Positions 18,583-30,506 of a DNA stretch of 64,000 nucleotides are shown in pieces. This DNA comes from Bacteriovoracaceae bacterium. GTDB lineage: Bacteria; Bdellovibrionota; Bacteriovoracia; Bacteriovoracales; Bacteriovoracaceae. The notes under the pieces are model-generated. The model was not told where the DNA came from, did not search any database, and worked only from the letters and a program-made list of their open reading frames with translations. Made by a program: the position numbers and the translations under genes. Location: positions 62,001 through 126,000 of the forward strand of contig JAIEMA010000009.1 in NCBI GenBank assembly GCA_019752535.1. Reading direction: 5' to 3'. The first letter of the stretch is position 1. Each line of letters starts with the position of its first letter.

Positions 18583-20891
18583 TCGGCCAAAATGTGAAGC
18601 ATGACTCTGGCTATGGCCACGTGAGTGGTGAGAGCGTTTTTGTGGATGACCGCGGTGAGACGCGCGGTGAAGTGCATGTGGGCATCGTTGGCGCACCCAT
18701 TGCCTGCGGAGAGCTGCTTGAGATTAAAATGGAGAAGGCGCTCGCTCATCCAGACTGCCTAGGTATTTATACCGCGAAAGATCTGGCCCACAAAAAATGG
18801 GGAACGATCGTTCATGATCAGCCAATCTTAGTTGAAAATAAAATCGGCTACCGTGATGAAGCGGTGGCGATTGTGGCTTCTCGCACGCGTGAATCCCTTG
18901 AAGCAATCAAAAAACTTGTTGAATGCGTGGTGAAAGAGACACCTGGAGTGTTTACCATTCAAGAAGCCAAGGCGCGTGGTGAAATCATTTATAAAGCCGC
19001 CACTCCGTTTGCTCAAGGCAACGCTGATTTGGCGATGAAGAATGCCCCTCATAAACTCTCTGGAACTTTTATTGTGGGTGGCCAAGAGCATTTCTACATG
19101 GAATCTCAGGCCGTGATTGCTTATCCCATGGAACATGGCCAAATTGAAGTGCACGCTTCCAGTCAGCACCCGAGTGAAACTCAAAGAGTGGTAGCTGAAA
19201 CTCTAGGAATTCCTCTTCATCATGTGGTTTGTGTCGTGAAGAGAATGGGTGGAGGATTTGGCGGGAAAGAATCTCAAGGCGCACCGATCGCAGGCTACGC
19301 CGCACTTGTGGCCCGCCGTTTGAATCGTCCGGCGCGCTTGATCCTCACCAAAGATCAAGACATGATGATCACCGGAAAGAGGCACCCGTTTGAAAATGAT
19401 TGGGAAGTCGGTTTTGATGATTCAGGTCGCATTCTCTCGCTTAAAGCCACTTTGCAATCGGATGGTGGAGCTTATTCTGATCTCTCGTCTTCAATTCTTG
19501 AGCGCGCGATGTTTCACATCGATAATGCCTACTATCTTGAGAACTGCTGGATCAATGCCGTCTGCTACCGCACGAACACTCACTCGAATACCGCTTTCCG
19601 TGGATTCGGTGGACCTCAGGGGGCGATGACGATTGAAGCGATCATTGAAGATGTGGCTGCCTATCTAAAAATTGATGCGGCCGAAGTCCGAAGAGTGAAT
19701 CTCTATCGTGGCAAAAATGTGAAAACACCTTACGGGCAAGATTTAGAAAATAATATGCTGCCCGCTCTTTTTGATAATCTTATGAAATCGAGTGAGTATC
19801 AAAAAAGAAGACAGGCTATTGATGAGCATAATAAAAAGAATTCGGGCACTTTAAGAGGGATGTCTTTAACTTCCACCAAATTCGGTATTGCCTTTACCGC
19901 GAAGTTTTTAAATCAGGGTAATGCGCTGGTGAATTTGCATCTCGATGCCACAGTTCAGGTTTCAACCGGTGCGACTGAAATGGGTCAAGGCGTGAATACG
20001 AAAATCGCGCAAACGGTCGCGCGTGCATTGGGTTTGCGCATGCAAGATATTCAAGTGATGGCGACCTCTACCGAGAAAAATCACAACACTTCCGCTACGG
20101 CCGCTTCCAGTGGCGCCGACATCAATTGTGCGGCCGCTCTTGAGGCCTCAAACTTGATCAAAGGCCGCTTATGTGTACTGGCACAGAAATTTTTTGCCGG
20201 CGAGAAGTCTGATGCGATTTTAGAGTACGAAGTGCTGCATGGAAAACTTGATCCTGACATGGAATTTAAAGACGGCATGGTGACTCAGAAATCTTCAGGC
20301 AAGACGATTGAACTTAAAAAACTCGTCTCCATGGCTTATATGAATCGCATCTCTCTGGGTGCTTATTCACACTACAAAACACCAGGCTTGGGATTTGATA
20401 AAGAGAAGGTCACGGGCCGCGCTTTTAATTACTACACCCAGGGCATGGCGATTACTGAAGTGGAGATTGATCAGTACACGGGCGAGTATAAAATGCTCCG
20501 TACAGATATTCTCATGGATCTCGGTCGTCCGATTAATCCTGGCATTGATCAGGGTCAAGTGATTGGTGCTTATGTTCAGGCCATGGGTTGGGTGACGACT
20601 GAAGAGCTCTATTATGATAAAGGCCACAAGCTCATCTCTCATAGTCCTACCACTTATAAAATTCCCAATGTGCAAGATACGCCAAGGGTTTTGAATGTGG
20701 GTTTTATTAAAAACGATGACAATCACGTGAACGTCCATGGCTCAAAAGCTGTGGGTGAGCCACCATTCCTGTTGGGCATCAGTGCCTGGACGGCGATCAA
20801 AGATGCTCTCAGATACAAGAGTAAGGGCATGGGCTTAAAATCACCGGCCACCAATGAAGAAGTTCTGAGAGAACTCTCAGGAGCGTTTTAA
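18579..20891 (+). CDS. xdhB: Xanthine dehydrogenase molybdopterin-binding subunit
   Basis: KRMGGGFGGKESQ, FRGFGGPQGAMTIE, GATEMGQGVNTKIAQ, SKAVGEPPFLLGISAW (catalytic Glu); 4-nt overlap with the upstream gene. Confidence 0.95.
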   Translation: MIGQNVKHDSGYGHVSGESVFVDDRGETRGEVHVGIVGAPIACGELLEIKMEKALAHPDCLGIYTAKDLAHKKWGTIVHDQPILVENKIGYRDEAVAIVASRTRESLEAIKKLVECVVKETPGVFTIQEAKARGEIIYKAATPFAQGNADLAMKNAPHKLSGTFIVGGQEHFYMESQAVIAYPMEHGQIEVHASSQHPSETQRVVAETLGIPLHHVVCVVKRMGGGFGGKESQGAPIAGYAALVARRLNRPARLILTKDQDMMITGKRHPFENDWEVGFDDSGRILSLKATLQSDGGAYSDLSSSILERAMFHIDNAYYLENCWINAVCYRTNTHSNTAFRGFGGPQGAMTIEAIIEDVAAYLKIDAAEVRRVNLYRGKNVKTPYGQDLENNMLPALFDNLMKSSEYQKRRQAIDEHNKKNSGTLRGMSLTSTKFGIAFTAKFLNQGNALVNLHLDATVQVSTGATEMGQGVNTKIAQTVARALGLRMQDIQVMATSTEKNHNTSATAASSGADINCAAALEASNLIKGRLCVLAQKFFAGEKSDAILEYEVLHGKLDPDMEFKDGMVTQKSSGKTIELKKLVSMAYMNRISLGAYSHYKTPGLGFDKEKVTGRAFNYYTQGMAITEVEIDQYTGEYKMLRTDILMDLGRPINPGIDQGQVIGAYVQAMGWVTTEELYYDKGHKLISHSPTTYKIPNVQDTPRVLNVGFIKNDDNHVNVHGSKAVGEPPFLLGISAWTAIKDALRYKSKGMGLKSPATNEEVLRELSGAF

Positions 20892-21670
20892 TGGAGCAGC
20901 AATTTGATGCTTTTTGCAGTGAGTTCTTAAAGCTTTTTAAAGAGAAGATTCCCATGGTCGTCGTCACGATGACGGATCATCGCGGAGGAGCGCCTCAAGA
21001 CCCAGGTTCGCGCATGATTGTGGGAAGTGACGGTTTGCTCTTTGGTACTGTCGGTGGCGGGAAGATTGAAAATAAATGTTTAGAGACGGCGCGCGAGATG
21101 CTCAACTCCACAGAGCGCCAGTTACCCAAAAGTTTCACTTGGAATTTACAAAAAGATATTGGCATGAGCTGCGGTGGTGAAGTCACGATGTTTTTTGAAA
21201 TGCATCAACCCGCGCTTGCCTGGAACGTGGCGATCTTTGGTGCTGGACACGTTTCTCAAGAACTCACAAGACTTCTCATGAAGCTTGATTGTCATTTAAC
21301 GGTGATTGATTCAAGAGAGGAGTGGATCGCGAAGCTTCCAGCTCCCACCACTCGCATGAAATATATCTGGAAAGAGGATATGAGCTCAGTCATTGAAGAG
21401 CTTCCTGATAATACTTTTGTGGCCCTCATGACGATGGGTCACTCCAGTGATCTTCCCATTTTAAAGCGCGCGTTTGAGAAAAAGAAATTTCCTTTTGTGG
21501 GTGTGATTGGGTCAAAAGCCAAGCGTAATCGTCTGGAGGCAGAGCTTGGTCGTAAAGACTTTCATTGTCCTTTGGGTCTAGATTTTGGGAGTAATGCACC
21601 GATTGAGATTGCGATCAGTATGATCGCGCAGTTGTTGCAGGAAAGAGATAAATTAATCGGAGTAGGATAA
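20891..21670 (+). CDS. xdhC: XdhC-family molybdenum cofactor insertion/maturation protein
   Basis: TMTDHRGGAPQDPGSRMIVG...GTVGGGKIE...IFGAGHVSQEL...VGVIGSKAKRNR; overlaps xdhB. Confidence 0.93.
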   Translation: MEQQFDAFCSEFLKLFKEKIPMVVVTMTDHRGGAPQDPGSRMIVGSDGLLFGTVGGGKIENKCLETAREMLNSTERQLPKSFTWNLQKDIGMSCGGEVTMFFEMHQPALAWNVAIFGAGHVSQELTRLLMKLDCHLTVIDSREEWIAKLPAPTTRMKYIWKEDMSSVIEELPDNTFVALMTMGHSSDLPILKRAFEKKKFPFVGVIGSKAKRNRLEAELGRKDFHCPLGLDFGSNAPIEIAISMIAQLLQERDKLIGVG

Positions 21671-21674
21671 TAAT

Positions 21675-22142
21675 ATGAAAATCAAATTTCTAGGACAATC
21701 GTTGATAACATGGCTCTTTGCCAGTCTCGCCTTCGCCTTTTTTAAAAGACCCGATTTGATTGAACAATCAAACTTTGTAACTTTTATCATTGTTCTATCA
21801 TCTGTCCTTTGCTTTTCTTCACTCTCTATACGCTATCTCATTAACCGTTTAATCTTTTCGAGTGAGCAATCGAATAGTTTTATTTTTACAATAGTGGATG
21901 TCCTAAGTGTTGTAGCCTGGCTCAATATAAGTAATAAGCAACTATTCTTTGCATTATTGGGATTAAGTATAGTTAGTCTGTTGATTTATTATTTTCTGAA
22001 TAGGAAGAGTGTGAAGAAGGGTATGTTAAAAGTGTTGGGTTGGTTATTTATAACATTTTTCTCAGTATTTATTTTGCCTATGGGGTCAATGTTCGTTGCT
22101 GCTTATGTTGCATCAAAGTATTTCAAGTTGATCTTAAATTAA
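21675..22142 (+). CDS. Small membrane protein, unknown
   Basis: 4-5 hydrophobic segments. Confidence 0.6.
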   Translation: MKIKFLGQSLITWLFASLAFAFFKRPDLIEQSNFVTFIIVLSSVLCFSSLSIRYLINRLIFSSEQSNSFIFTIVDVLSVVAWLNISNKQLFFALLGLSIVSLLIYYFLNRKSVKKGMLKVLGWLFITFFSVFILPMGSMFVAAYVASKYFKLILN

Positions 22143-22176
22143 TACTGGCAGAGGAGTTCGGTACTCATCGTTAAAT

Positions 22177-24052
<1,876 letters not shown>

Positions 24053-24143
24053 TTGCAGCTCAAATCTAAGGTATAAGACTTAACCAATATTTAACTGTTT
24101 TAAACACTGTTTATACAAGTCTCAGGCCTTCTCTTAGGCTAGA

Positions 24144-24788
24144 ATGACTTTTATGAGCCAATATTCAAAATCAGAAGAAATCGCCAATAGTATCACTCAC
24201 GGGTTAGGGATTGTTTTTGCCATTGGAGGCCTCACGGCTTTGATGGTTCTGACTTCCTATTTTGGTTCGGCCACTCATTTAGTAAGCTACCTGATCTATG
24301 GCATCTCCATGCTTGTACTCTATACGGCTTCAACACTTTATCATTCGATCCCAAGCGAGAGAGCGAAGAAGTTTTTAAAAATCTGTGATCATGCTGCCAT
24401 CTATTTACTCATTGCCGGAACCTATACGCCCTTTCTCCTCATTAATTTGAAGGGGAATTTGAGCTACATTGCCATTGGCATTATCTGGGCGATTGCGATC
24501 GCTGGTGTCGTATTTAAAGTGTTTTTCACCGGAAAGTTTGAACGCCTCTCAACGATTCTCTATCTCGCCATGGGATGGATGGTGATCTTTGTGGCCGAAC
24601 CTTTATTTAACGAATTAAACGCGCAAGCGATCACCTGGCTTGTGGCCGGCGGCATGGCCTATACGCTGGGAACAATATTCTACATGATGAAGAAACAATT
24701 TGCTCATGCCATCTGGCACGTCTTTGTTTTACTCGGCAGCATTTTTCATTTTACGGCGATAATTTATGCAGCGGGTTTTCAGTTCTAG
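24144..24788 (+). CDS. Hemolysin III / PAQR-family (TrhA-like) membrane protein
   Basis: EEIANSITHGLGIVFAIGGL, STLYHSIPSERAKKFLKICDHAAIYLLIAGTYTPF. Confidence 0.95.
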   Translation: MTFMSQYSKSEEIANSITHGLGIVFAIGGLTALMVLTSYFGSATHLVSYLIYGISMLVLYTASTLYHSIPSERAKKFLKICDHAAIYLLIAGTYTPFLLINLKGNLSYIAIGIIWAIAIAGVVFKVFFTGKFERLSTILYLAMGWMVIFVAEPLFNELNAQAITWLVAGGMAYTLGTIFYMMKKQFAHAIWHVFVLLGSIFHFTAIIYAAGFQF

Positions 24789-25510
24789 CGAATAAATTCG
24801 GCGACAAAATCATTGGCCGGTTTATTTCTAATCTCTGAAGGTGTGCCCGCTTGCACCACATCACCCTTATTGAGAATCACAATTTGATCCGACATGGTGA
24901 AGGCTTCAACTTGATCATGGGTCACATAGATACAGGTGATTTTAAATTGCTGCTGAATTTTACGAATATCCACGCGCATCTTTTCACGAAGCTTAGCATC
25001 TAGGTTTGAGAGAGGCTCATCTAACAAAAGAACTTTGGGCTTGGCCACAAGACCGCGAGCTAAAGCCACACGTTGCTGCTGCCCACCTGAGAGCATATTC
25101 GGCATACGCGCCTCAAGGCCTGAGAGTTCGACCACTTCTAAAATTTCGGCCACTCGTTTTTGAATTTCTTCTTTAGGCACTTTGGCGACTCGAAGCGGGT
25201 AGGCGACATTTTCAAAAACATTCATATGAGGCCAGACGGCATAACTTTGAAAAACCATACCGACATGTCGCTTCTCTGGCGCGAGCTGAAGTTTGGCGGC
25301 TGGATCATTCACCACCGTTTCTCCAATGAGAAGTCTTCCTTCAGTGTTGGTCTCAAGGCCCGCCACCATACGAAGACAAGTGGTTTTGCCACAACCTGAA
25401 GGCCCCAAGAAAGAGACGAAATCTCCATCCTTGATATTGAGATTAAAATCTTTGATGACTCGCACATCACCATAACTTTTACCAACATGCTCAAATGTGA
25501 CAGTACTCAT
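24785..25510 (-). CDS. ABC transporter ATP-binding protein (Fe3+/FbpC-like)
   Basis: GPSGCGKTTCLRMVAGLE, LSGGQQQRVALARGL, LLLDEPLSNLDAKLR. Confidence 0.92.
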   Translation of the reverse strand: MSTVTFEHVGKSYGDVRVIKDFNLNIKDGDFVSFLGPSGCGKTTCLRMVAGLETNTEGRLLIGETVVNDPAAKLQLAPEKRHVGMVFQSYAVWPHMNVFENVAYPLRVAKVPKEEIQKRVAEILEVVELSGLEARMPNMLSGGQQQRVALARGLVAKPKVLLLDEPLSNLDAKLREKMRVDIRKIQQQFKITCIYVTHDQVEAFTMSDQIVILNKGDVVQAGTPSEIRNKPANDFVAEFIR

Positions 25511-27174
25511 AATCCGTATTTCCCTTTCGAGAGTAATTTGACAATAGAATTCAAAATGATCACGCCAATGATGGTGCACAGAGAGAGCACAGCTGTCCCC
25601 CCACCGCTCGCATCAGAGTAGTCTTGCATTTGAAAGATAAGGGTTCCTAGAGTCTCAAGGCCCGGGCCCGTGAGAAGGATCGTCATGGTGAGTTCAGTCA
25701 TGGCCGGCATAAAAACCAGAAACCATGAAGCCACAAGAGCAGGTTTTAAAAGTGGAAACCAAATGGTTCTCATGGTCACAAACCAGCTCGCTCCCGACAC
25801 CCGTGCCGCTTCGGCGAGCACATCATCGACTTGAGCGAGTCCATCAGCAGTGGTGCGCAGAGCGAAGTTTAAATAGTGAGCACTGTAGGCAAGAGCAATC
25901 ATCGCCAGAGTGTTGTAAAGTGAGATCGGTAAGCCCAAAAAAGATTGCGAGAAAGTGAGAATCAAAGCAAAAGCTAAAACAGTTCCAGGTGTGGCGTAAG
26001 GCACGGCCGCAATAATTTCAATCACAGATCTAAACTTGATTTTAGTTTTCACTCTAAAATACGCCAGCAGCATCCCAAGAACCGTTGTAATGGTGGCCGC
26101 AGAGATCGCCAGCTTAAAGGAATTCAGTATCGCGCGAGGAGTTTCCTGGGTTTCAAAAAAGACGCGTCTAAAGTGTTGAAGACCTAACTCACTCCACACA
26201 ATTTTTCCTTGATAGGGAGAGAGCGCACTTAAAGTGATGCTGCCGACAGGCAGAAGAAATAAAATTAAAAATAGAAAGCTCACAAGAATGAGAGCGGGAA
26301 TAGTCATGCTCCCTAGATTCACCTGTGAGACGCGTGAAGATTTACCAGACACACTTTTAAGAGCTTGAGCAGAAAGGCGCTGATTGATGATGAGTCCCAC
26401 CAAACCCAAAATCAAAAGCAAAACCGAGAGGGCACCCGCGAGATAGAGTCCCGTAAAGGAGCCGGTTTGCTGGAAGGTATAAATTTTTGTCGTCACCATA
26501 TAAATGCGGGCCGGACCCCCGATCAAAGCGGGAATACCAAATGAGGCCGCAGAAGCCAGAAAGACCAAAAGCACACCGGACATGAGTGAGGGCTTTACGA
26601 TCGGCAGAGTGATTTGAAAAAACACACGCAATGGAGAGACGCCAGAGAGCCTTGCCGCTTCTTCAAGGGAAGGGTCGCTGCGATCCAGGGCCGTGAGCAT
26701 GGAGAGCAAAATATAAGTGTAGAAGAATGAAGACATCACCCAGACAAGACCAAAGTAAGAATAGATATTAAAAAAGCCCTGACCAAAAAGAGAATTCAAA
26801 AATCCATTAGTGGGATTGGCGAGGGCGACCCAGGCGATGGCCCCGATGTAAGGAGGGATCGCGTAGGGAAGAAGAAAGAGTGTGCGCCACTTACGCTGAC
26901 CTACAAGATTTGAGCGCGAGAGCAGCCACGCCAGTGGCATAGCAATCACAACCGAGAAAATCGAAGTGAGAGTTGAGATCCAAAGCGTATTTTTTACAGC
27001 AATAAAAGTCGATTTCTTTGAAACAATGCCTAAGAAATACTTAAGTGTGAAATCCCCTGGTGGCGGAAAAAGGATTTTTCCCACCAGGACACTGTAAGGG
27101 TAGAGACAAAGAATCACGACCAAGAGAATCGCAAAACCTAATATAAAGAGAGGGGAGGTAATAATTTTTTTCAT
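25507..27174 (-). CDS. ABC transporter permease (FbpB-like, two fused BPD domains)
   Basis: Two EAA-type loops: EEAARLSGVSPLRVFFQITLPIVKPSL and AEAARVSGASWFVTMRTIWFPLLKPAL. Confidence 0.92.
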   Translation of the reverse strand: MKKIITSPLFILGFAILLVVILCLYPYSVLVGKILFPPPGDFTLKYFLGIVSKKSTFIAVKNTLWISTLTSIFSVVIAMPLAWLLSRSNLVGQRKWRTLFLLPYAIPPYIGAIAWVALANPTNGFLNSLFGQGFFNIYSYFGLVWVMSSFFYTYILLSMLTALDRSDPSLEEAARLSGVSPLRVFFQITLPIVKPSLMSGVLLVFLASAASFGIPALIGGPARIYMVTTKIYTFQQTGSFTGLYLAGALSVLLLILGLVGLIINQRLSAQALKSVSGKSSRVSQVNLGSMTIPALILVSFLFLILFLLPVGSITLSALSPYQGKIVWSELGLQHFRRVFFETQETPRAILNSFKLAISAATITTVLGMLLAYFRVKTKIKFRSVIEIIAAVPYATPGTVLAFALILTFSQSFLGLPISLYNTLAMIALAYSAHYLNFALRTTADGLAQVDDVLAEAARVSGASWFVTMRTIWFPLLKPALVASWFLVFMPAMTELTMTILLTGPGLETLGTLIFQMQDYSDASGGGTAVLSLCTIIGVIILNSIVKLLSKGKYGL

Positions 27175-28145
27175 TGGAACATAATCTCAGAGTATTCATC
27201 TTTGATTTCGATGCGATTATCCGTTACCTCTTTGATAAATTCAGGTGTCCACTGAAAAGCCTTAATGCTCGTGAGCTCCGGCGCGCCTTTGGGAGCTGGA
27301 TAATTTGGAATAGGTGAATACATATACGAGCGAAGCATCGCCTTCTGACCCGCGTCTGAGAGCATCCAGTTCGCAATCTTTTTCGCGAGAGTGCGATCGA
27401 GTGGACGCTTCGTGATACCCATCACGTTAGCATGAGTGACGACACCATCTTCAGGATAAATAATCCCTAAGCGATCATCCTTGCCCTGCAGACGCAAAAG
27501 ATCTTCAAGAAGCACCCAGCCCACGGGACGCTCAAGAGTCTGTACGCGTCTGATGACCGCCGAATTGCCACCTTGAACGATCGTTTGATTGTCTTTGAGT
27601 TTTTTAAAATACTCCCAACCGTAATGGGATTTAAGCATCGCCATCGTGGTGAAATTTGTCCCGGAGGCGAGGGGAGATCCAGTCGTGAATTTTCCTTTCC
27701 ACTTCTCTTCACTCATCTCTTTATAAGTTTTTGGCAACTCTTTGATGGCTTCTTTATTGTAAGTGAGCACCATGACGGGAATCGAGACGGCGGTATAAAA
27801 TCCTTCGGCTTGCTTAAGTGAGGCAGGAATTTTTTCCCACTCAGATCCTTTGTGAGAGACGAGCAATCCGCCACGCGCGAGCTCTTCATACCAAAAGCGA
27901 TCGGATGAAATAAGCAAATCGGCGCGGATGCCTCCGGCCATGATTTCTCCGTTGGCCCTGGCCGCTATCTCTTCACTGCCGGCCTGATACCAATGAATCG
28001 TGACTTCAGGAAAAACTTTTGCGAGTTCAGTGGTCATGTCGGCCACAGTGTCTTTATACATTGAAGTATAAATCCAAATCTCTTTTTGAGGATCTTGTTG
28101 AGGTTGGCAGCCAAGAAGAAAGAGGAGAAGAGCTAAAAACTTCAT
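27171..28145 (-). CDS. ABC substrate-binding lipoprotein (Fe3+-type)
   Basis: Lipobox LLGC; IWIYTSMYKDTVADMTTELAKVFPEVTIHWYQAGSEEIAARANGE. Confidence 0.88.
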   Translation of the reverse strand: MKFLALLLFLLGCQPQQDPQKEIWIYTSMYKDTVADMTTELAKVFPEVTIHWYQAGSEEIAARANGEIMAGGIRADLLISSDRFWYEELARGGLLVSHKGSEWEKIPASLKQAEGFYTAVSIPVMVLTYNKEAIKELPKTYKEMSEEKWKGKFTTGSPLASGTNFTTMAMLKSHYGWEYFKKLKDNQTIVQGGNSAVIRRVQTLERPVGWVLLEDLLRLQGKDDRLGIIYPEDGVVTHANVMGITKRPLDRTLAKKIANWMLSDAGQKAMLRSYMYSPIPNYPAPKGAPELTSIKAFQWTPEFIKEVTDNRIEIKDEYSEIMFQ

Positions 28146-28354
28146 TACGGGCGCTCTTCCACGCCAATAATGTCATAGCCATCGGCTTCAATGGCCCGTT
28201 TGATTTTTTCAAGAGGGGCCTTGGTTTCTACATGCACGAGCTTCTCTTTAAGCTTCACTTCAACCTTGGCTTTCTCATCTTGGGCCTTAATCGCCGCCGT
28301 CACGTGGCGGACACAGTTCTCACAGCTCATTCCATCGACTTTTAGTACAAACAT
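28145..28354 (-). CDS. Heavy-metal-associated (HMA/CopZ-like) protein
   Basis: VDGMSCENCVRHVTAAIKA (GMxCxxC). Confidence 0.92.
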   Translation of the reverse strand: MFVLKVDGMSCENCVRHVTAAIKAQDEKAKVEVKLKEKLVHVETKAPLEKIKRAIEADGYDIIGVEERP

Positions 28355-28429
28355 AAGTGTTTCCTATTCTTTTATGATTGTTATTCTCCACTCAGATCAG
28401 CTAGAAGACAAGCCTTCCAGGGGAAACTT

Positions 28430-29695
28430 ATGCTTTCATTATTGCTAATTGGGTCCATGGCTTTTGCTCAAACTCCCAATGATTATCGCCTTAAAATAAT
28501 TCAGAGCACAGTAATTGAAAAAGCCCAGCGCGAGTCTGGCTTGAGTGAGCGTTTTGTGAGTGCGCCTTTGACGGTCAATTTAATTTCACTCGCCGTGAAC
28601 GGATCGACAGGTCAACTTCCGTGGTCAGGGTACTTCTGGCCTAATTTTCGTGGCGGAATTGCTTATCGTTTTACTGATCCTAGTTTTCCCAAAAATGATT
28701 GGAGTGAAGCTTTGCGCTATGTGGAGAGCTTAAGTTGGGATCGTGTACCGGTGGAGCAGCTCTCAGCGGCCGAAAAATATGATCTTCTTATGGGGATCGA
28801 TCCCAAAGATAAAAATTCGCTCACTTCTCAGCAATGGAATTTGGCGAGAAATGAATACACAACAACCGGAACAGTCGCCACTTGGCAGGGCATCTGTCAT
28901 GGATGGTCTCCGGCCAGTGTGTTTTTGCCCACGCCCAAAAAAGAAGTGGTCCTTACAAATTCACAGCGCTCTGTTAGATTTAGTGTTGAAGATATAAAAG
29001 CCCTGGGCTCTTTGTATTACGCCAACGGGCAATTCAACACGAGCTATGCCGGGTGGAGATGCAATGATAATAATCCGGCAACAGATGCGGATGGACGAAT
29101 CACTGATGCGAAATGTTTTGATGTCAATCCCGCTGACTGGCATTTGATCCTCACCAATCTTATCGGTTTACAAAAAAGACCCTTTTTAATGGACGCGCAA
29201 AATAGTGAGCAGGTGTGGAATAAAGCCGTGACCGCTTATCGCGTTGAGTTTTTTGATGTCGCTAGCTACTCAAAAAAATCCTTTGATTTTAAAACTGTTC
29301 TTCGCCAGCGCGCGCGTTTAAATCGTTTGCGCTTCGGCACCTACCGCGCTCCTGAGACAGTGTGGGTCGTAGGAGTTAACAGCGTCGTGACGGTGGGTGA
29401 GGGTCATAATCCTGGGGTGAGTTATTCAAGCACCAAAGAGATCACTTATAGCTATGATCTTGAACTCGATCAGGAATTTAATGTCATAGGTGGTGAGTGG
29501 AGAAGTGAGGATCATCCAGACTTCTTGTGGCGCCCCGAGTTTGATTCAGCTCCTACTTCTTTAGGTGATCAAATTCGTGTTGATACGCGCACAATTGGTG
29601 ATAAAAATTGGCAGCGTGCGGCCTTAAAGAGCAATTCGCAAGGCGCTCCTCTTAAGGCGTTCATTGAATTAGTGTTTGAGGGGTCAAACCACTAG
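28430..29695 (+). CDS. Exported transglutaminase-elicitor-like protein
   Basis: Signal peptide; GICHGWSPASVFLPTPKK, VEDIKALGSLYYAN, NPADWHLILTNLIG, EQVWNKAVTAYRVEFF resemble the TGase_elicitor (GP42) family from memory. Confidence 0.65.
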   Translation: MLSLLLIGSMAFAQTPNDYRLKIIQSTVIEKAQRESGLSERFVSAPLTVNLISLAVNGSTGQLPWSGYFWPNFRGGIAYRFTDPSFPKNDWSEALRYVESLSWDRVPVEQLSAAEKYDLLMGIDPKDKNSLTSQQWNLARNEYTTTGTVATWQGICHGWSPASVFLPTPKKEVVLTNSQRSVRFSVEDIKALGSLYYANGQFNTSYAGWRCNDNNPATDADGRITDAKCFDVNPADWHLILTNLIGLQKRPFLMDAQNSEQVWNKAVTAYRVEFFDVASYSKKSFDFKTVLRQRARLNRLRFGTYRAPETVWVVGVNSVVTVGEGHNPGVSYSSTKEITYSYDLELDQEFNVIGGEWRSEDHPDFLWRPEFDSAPTSLGDQIRVDTRTIGDKNWQRAALKSNSQGAPLKAFIELVFEGSNH

Positions 29696-29763
29696 CTTCT
29701 GACATTGATTTTTATCAATGAAGTGGAGCTAAGTTTTCAGCACTAAATAGTCGATAAGCTTCC

Positions 29764-30477
29764 ATGGCTTTTGTCTCACTCCTTTTAATTTTCTCACTTC
29801 ATGCGGCACCGAGTTTGTTTGGAACTGTTCAACATGCTGTCTCTCCAGGACTTTCTGCACTGGGAATTGGACCTCATACAGCTTCAAATCAAGCGTGTGC
29901 TCAATGTGCTGGTCAGGGAGCCGATGCTTTTGTTATCTCACCAGCAATCGATGATAAAGCTAGGATTTATTCTGCTAATAACAAGCAGACAGTGGAGTTA
30001 TCTATTGTGACTCCTGAGCGTGCGTTGGAACTTTTTAATAAGTTAGCTTCCAATCCAGAAATACCATTTGGCTACGCAAAAGATGGATGCTTTGCTCGGG
30101 CCCATAAAATGGCACTTTTACTTGATGAAGAAAAAATTGTTTCTGGTAAGGCATTTGTTCAAGGGCGATTTTATGCTCAAACGATGGCAGGCCCTGCATT
30201 TTGGCGCTATCACGTAGCCCCTATGGTGTTAGTCGACAATGGTGGAGTGCTTGAACCACTTATTCTCGATCCTTCCATGTTTCCGCGGCCAGTGAGCTAT
30301 AATGAATGGAAAGGCGGAATGAAGAAATCACCTTTGTCGATGTTTCTTGCCGAATATTTCACCAACCGCTTCTCTTATGATTTGCCAGATAAAGACGCTC
30401 AATATGAGGACTATAATCCTGCACAAATCTCGGCCATGGAAGCTGATCTAGTTAAATATCGCTCAATGATAAAGTAA
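29764..30477 (+). CDS. Exported protein-glutamine deamidase (protein-glutaminase) family
   Basis: KDGCFARAHKM, FWRYHVAPMV, LILDPSMFPRPVSYNEW match the Cys/His/Asp blocks of Chryseobacterium protein-glutaminase (DGCYARAHKM, WSYHVA, IDPSLF..PV...W). Confidence 0.88.
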   Translation: MAFVSLLLIFSLHAAPSLFGTVQHAVSPGLSALGIGPHTASNQACAQCAGQGADAFVISPAIDDKARIYSANNKQTVELSIVTPERALELFNKLASNPEIPFGYAKDGCFARAHKMALLLDEEKIVSGKAFVQGRFYAQTMAGPAFWRYHVAPMVLVDNGGVLEPLILDPSMFPRPVSYNEWKGGMKKSPLSMFLAEYFTNRFSYDLPDKDAQYEDYNPAQISAMEADLVKYRSMIK

Positions 30478-30506
30478 GTCTAGATCGCTTCAAACTTCAT
30501 TTAAGA

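Noticed and set aside
18261-20738. Antisense ORFs within xdhA/xdhB (18261..18479, 18510..18749, 18828..19184, 20367..20738)
   Set aside because: Fully inside well-supported XDH coding sequence; no recognisable product.
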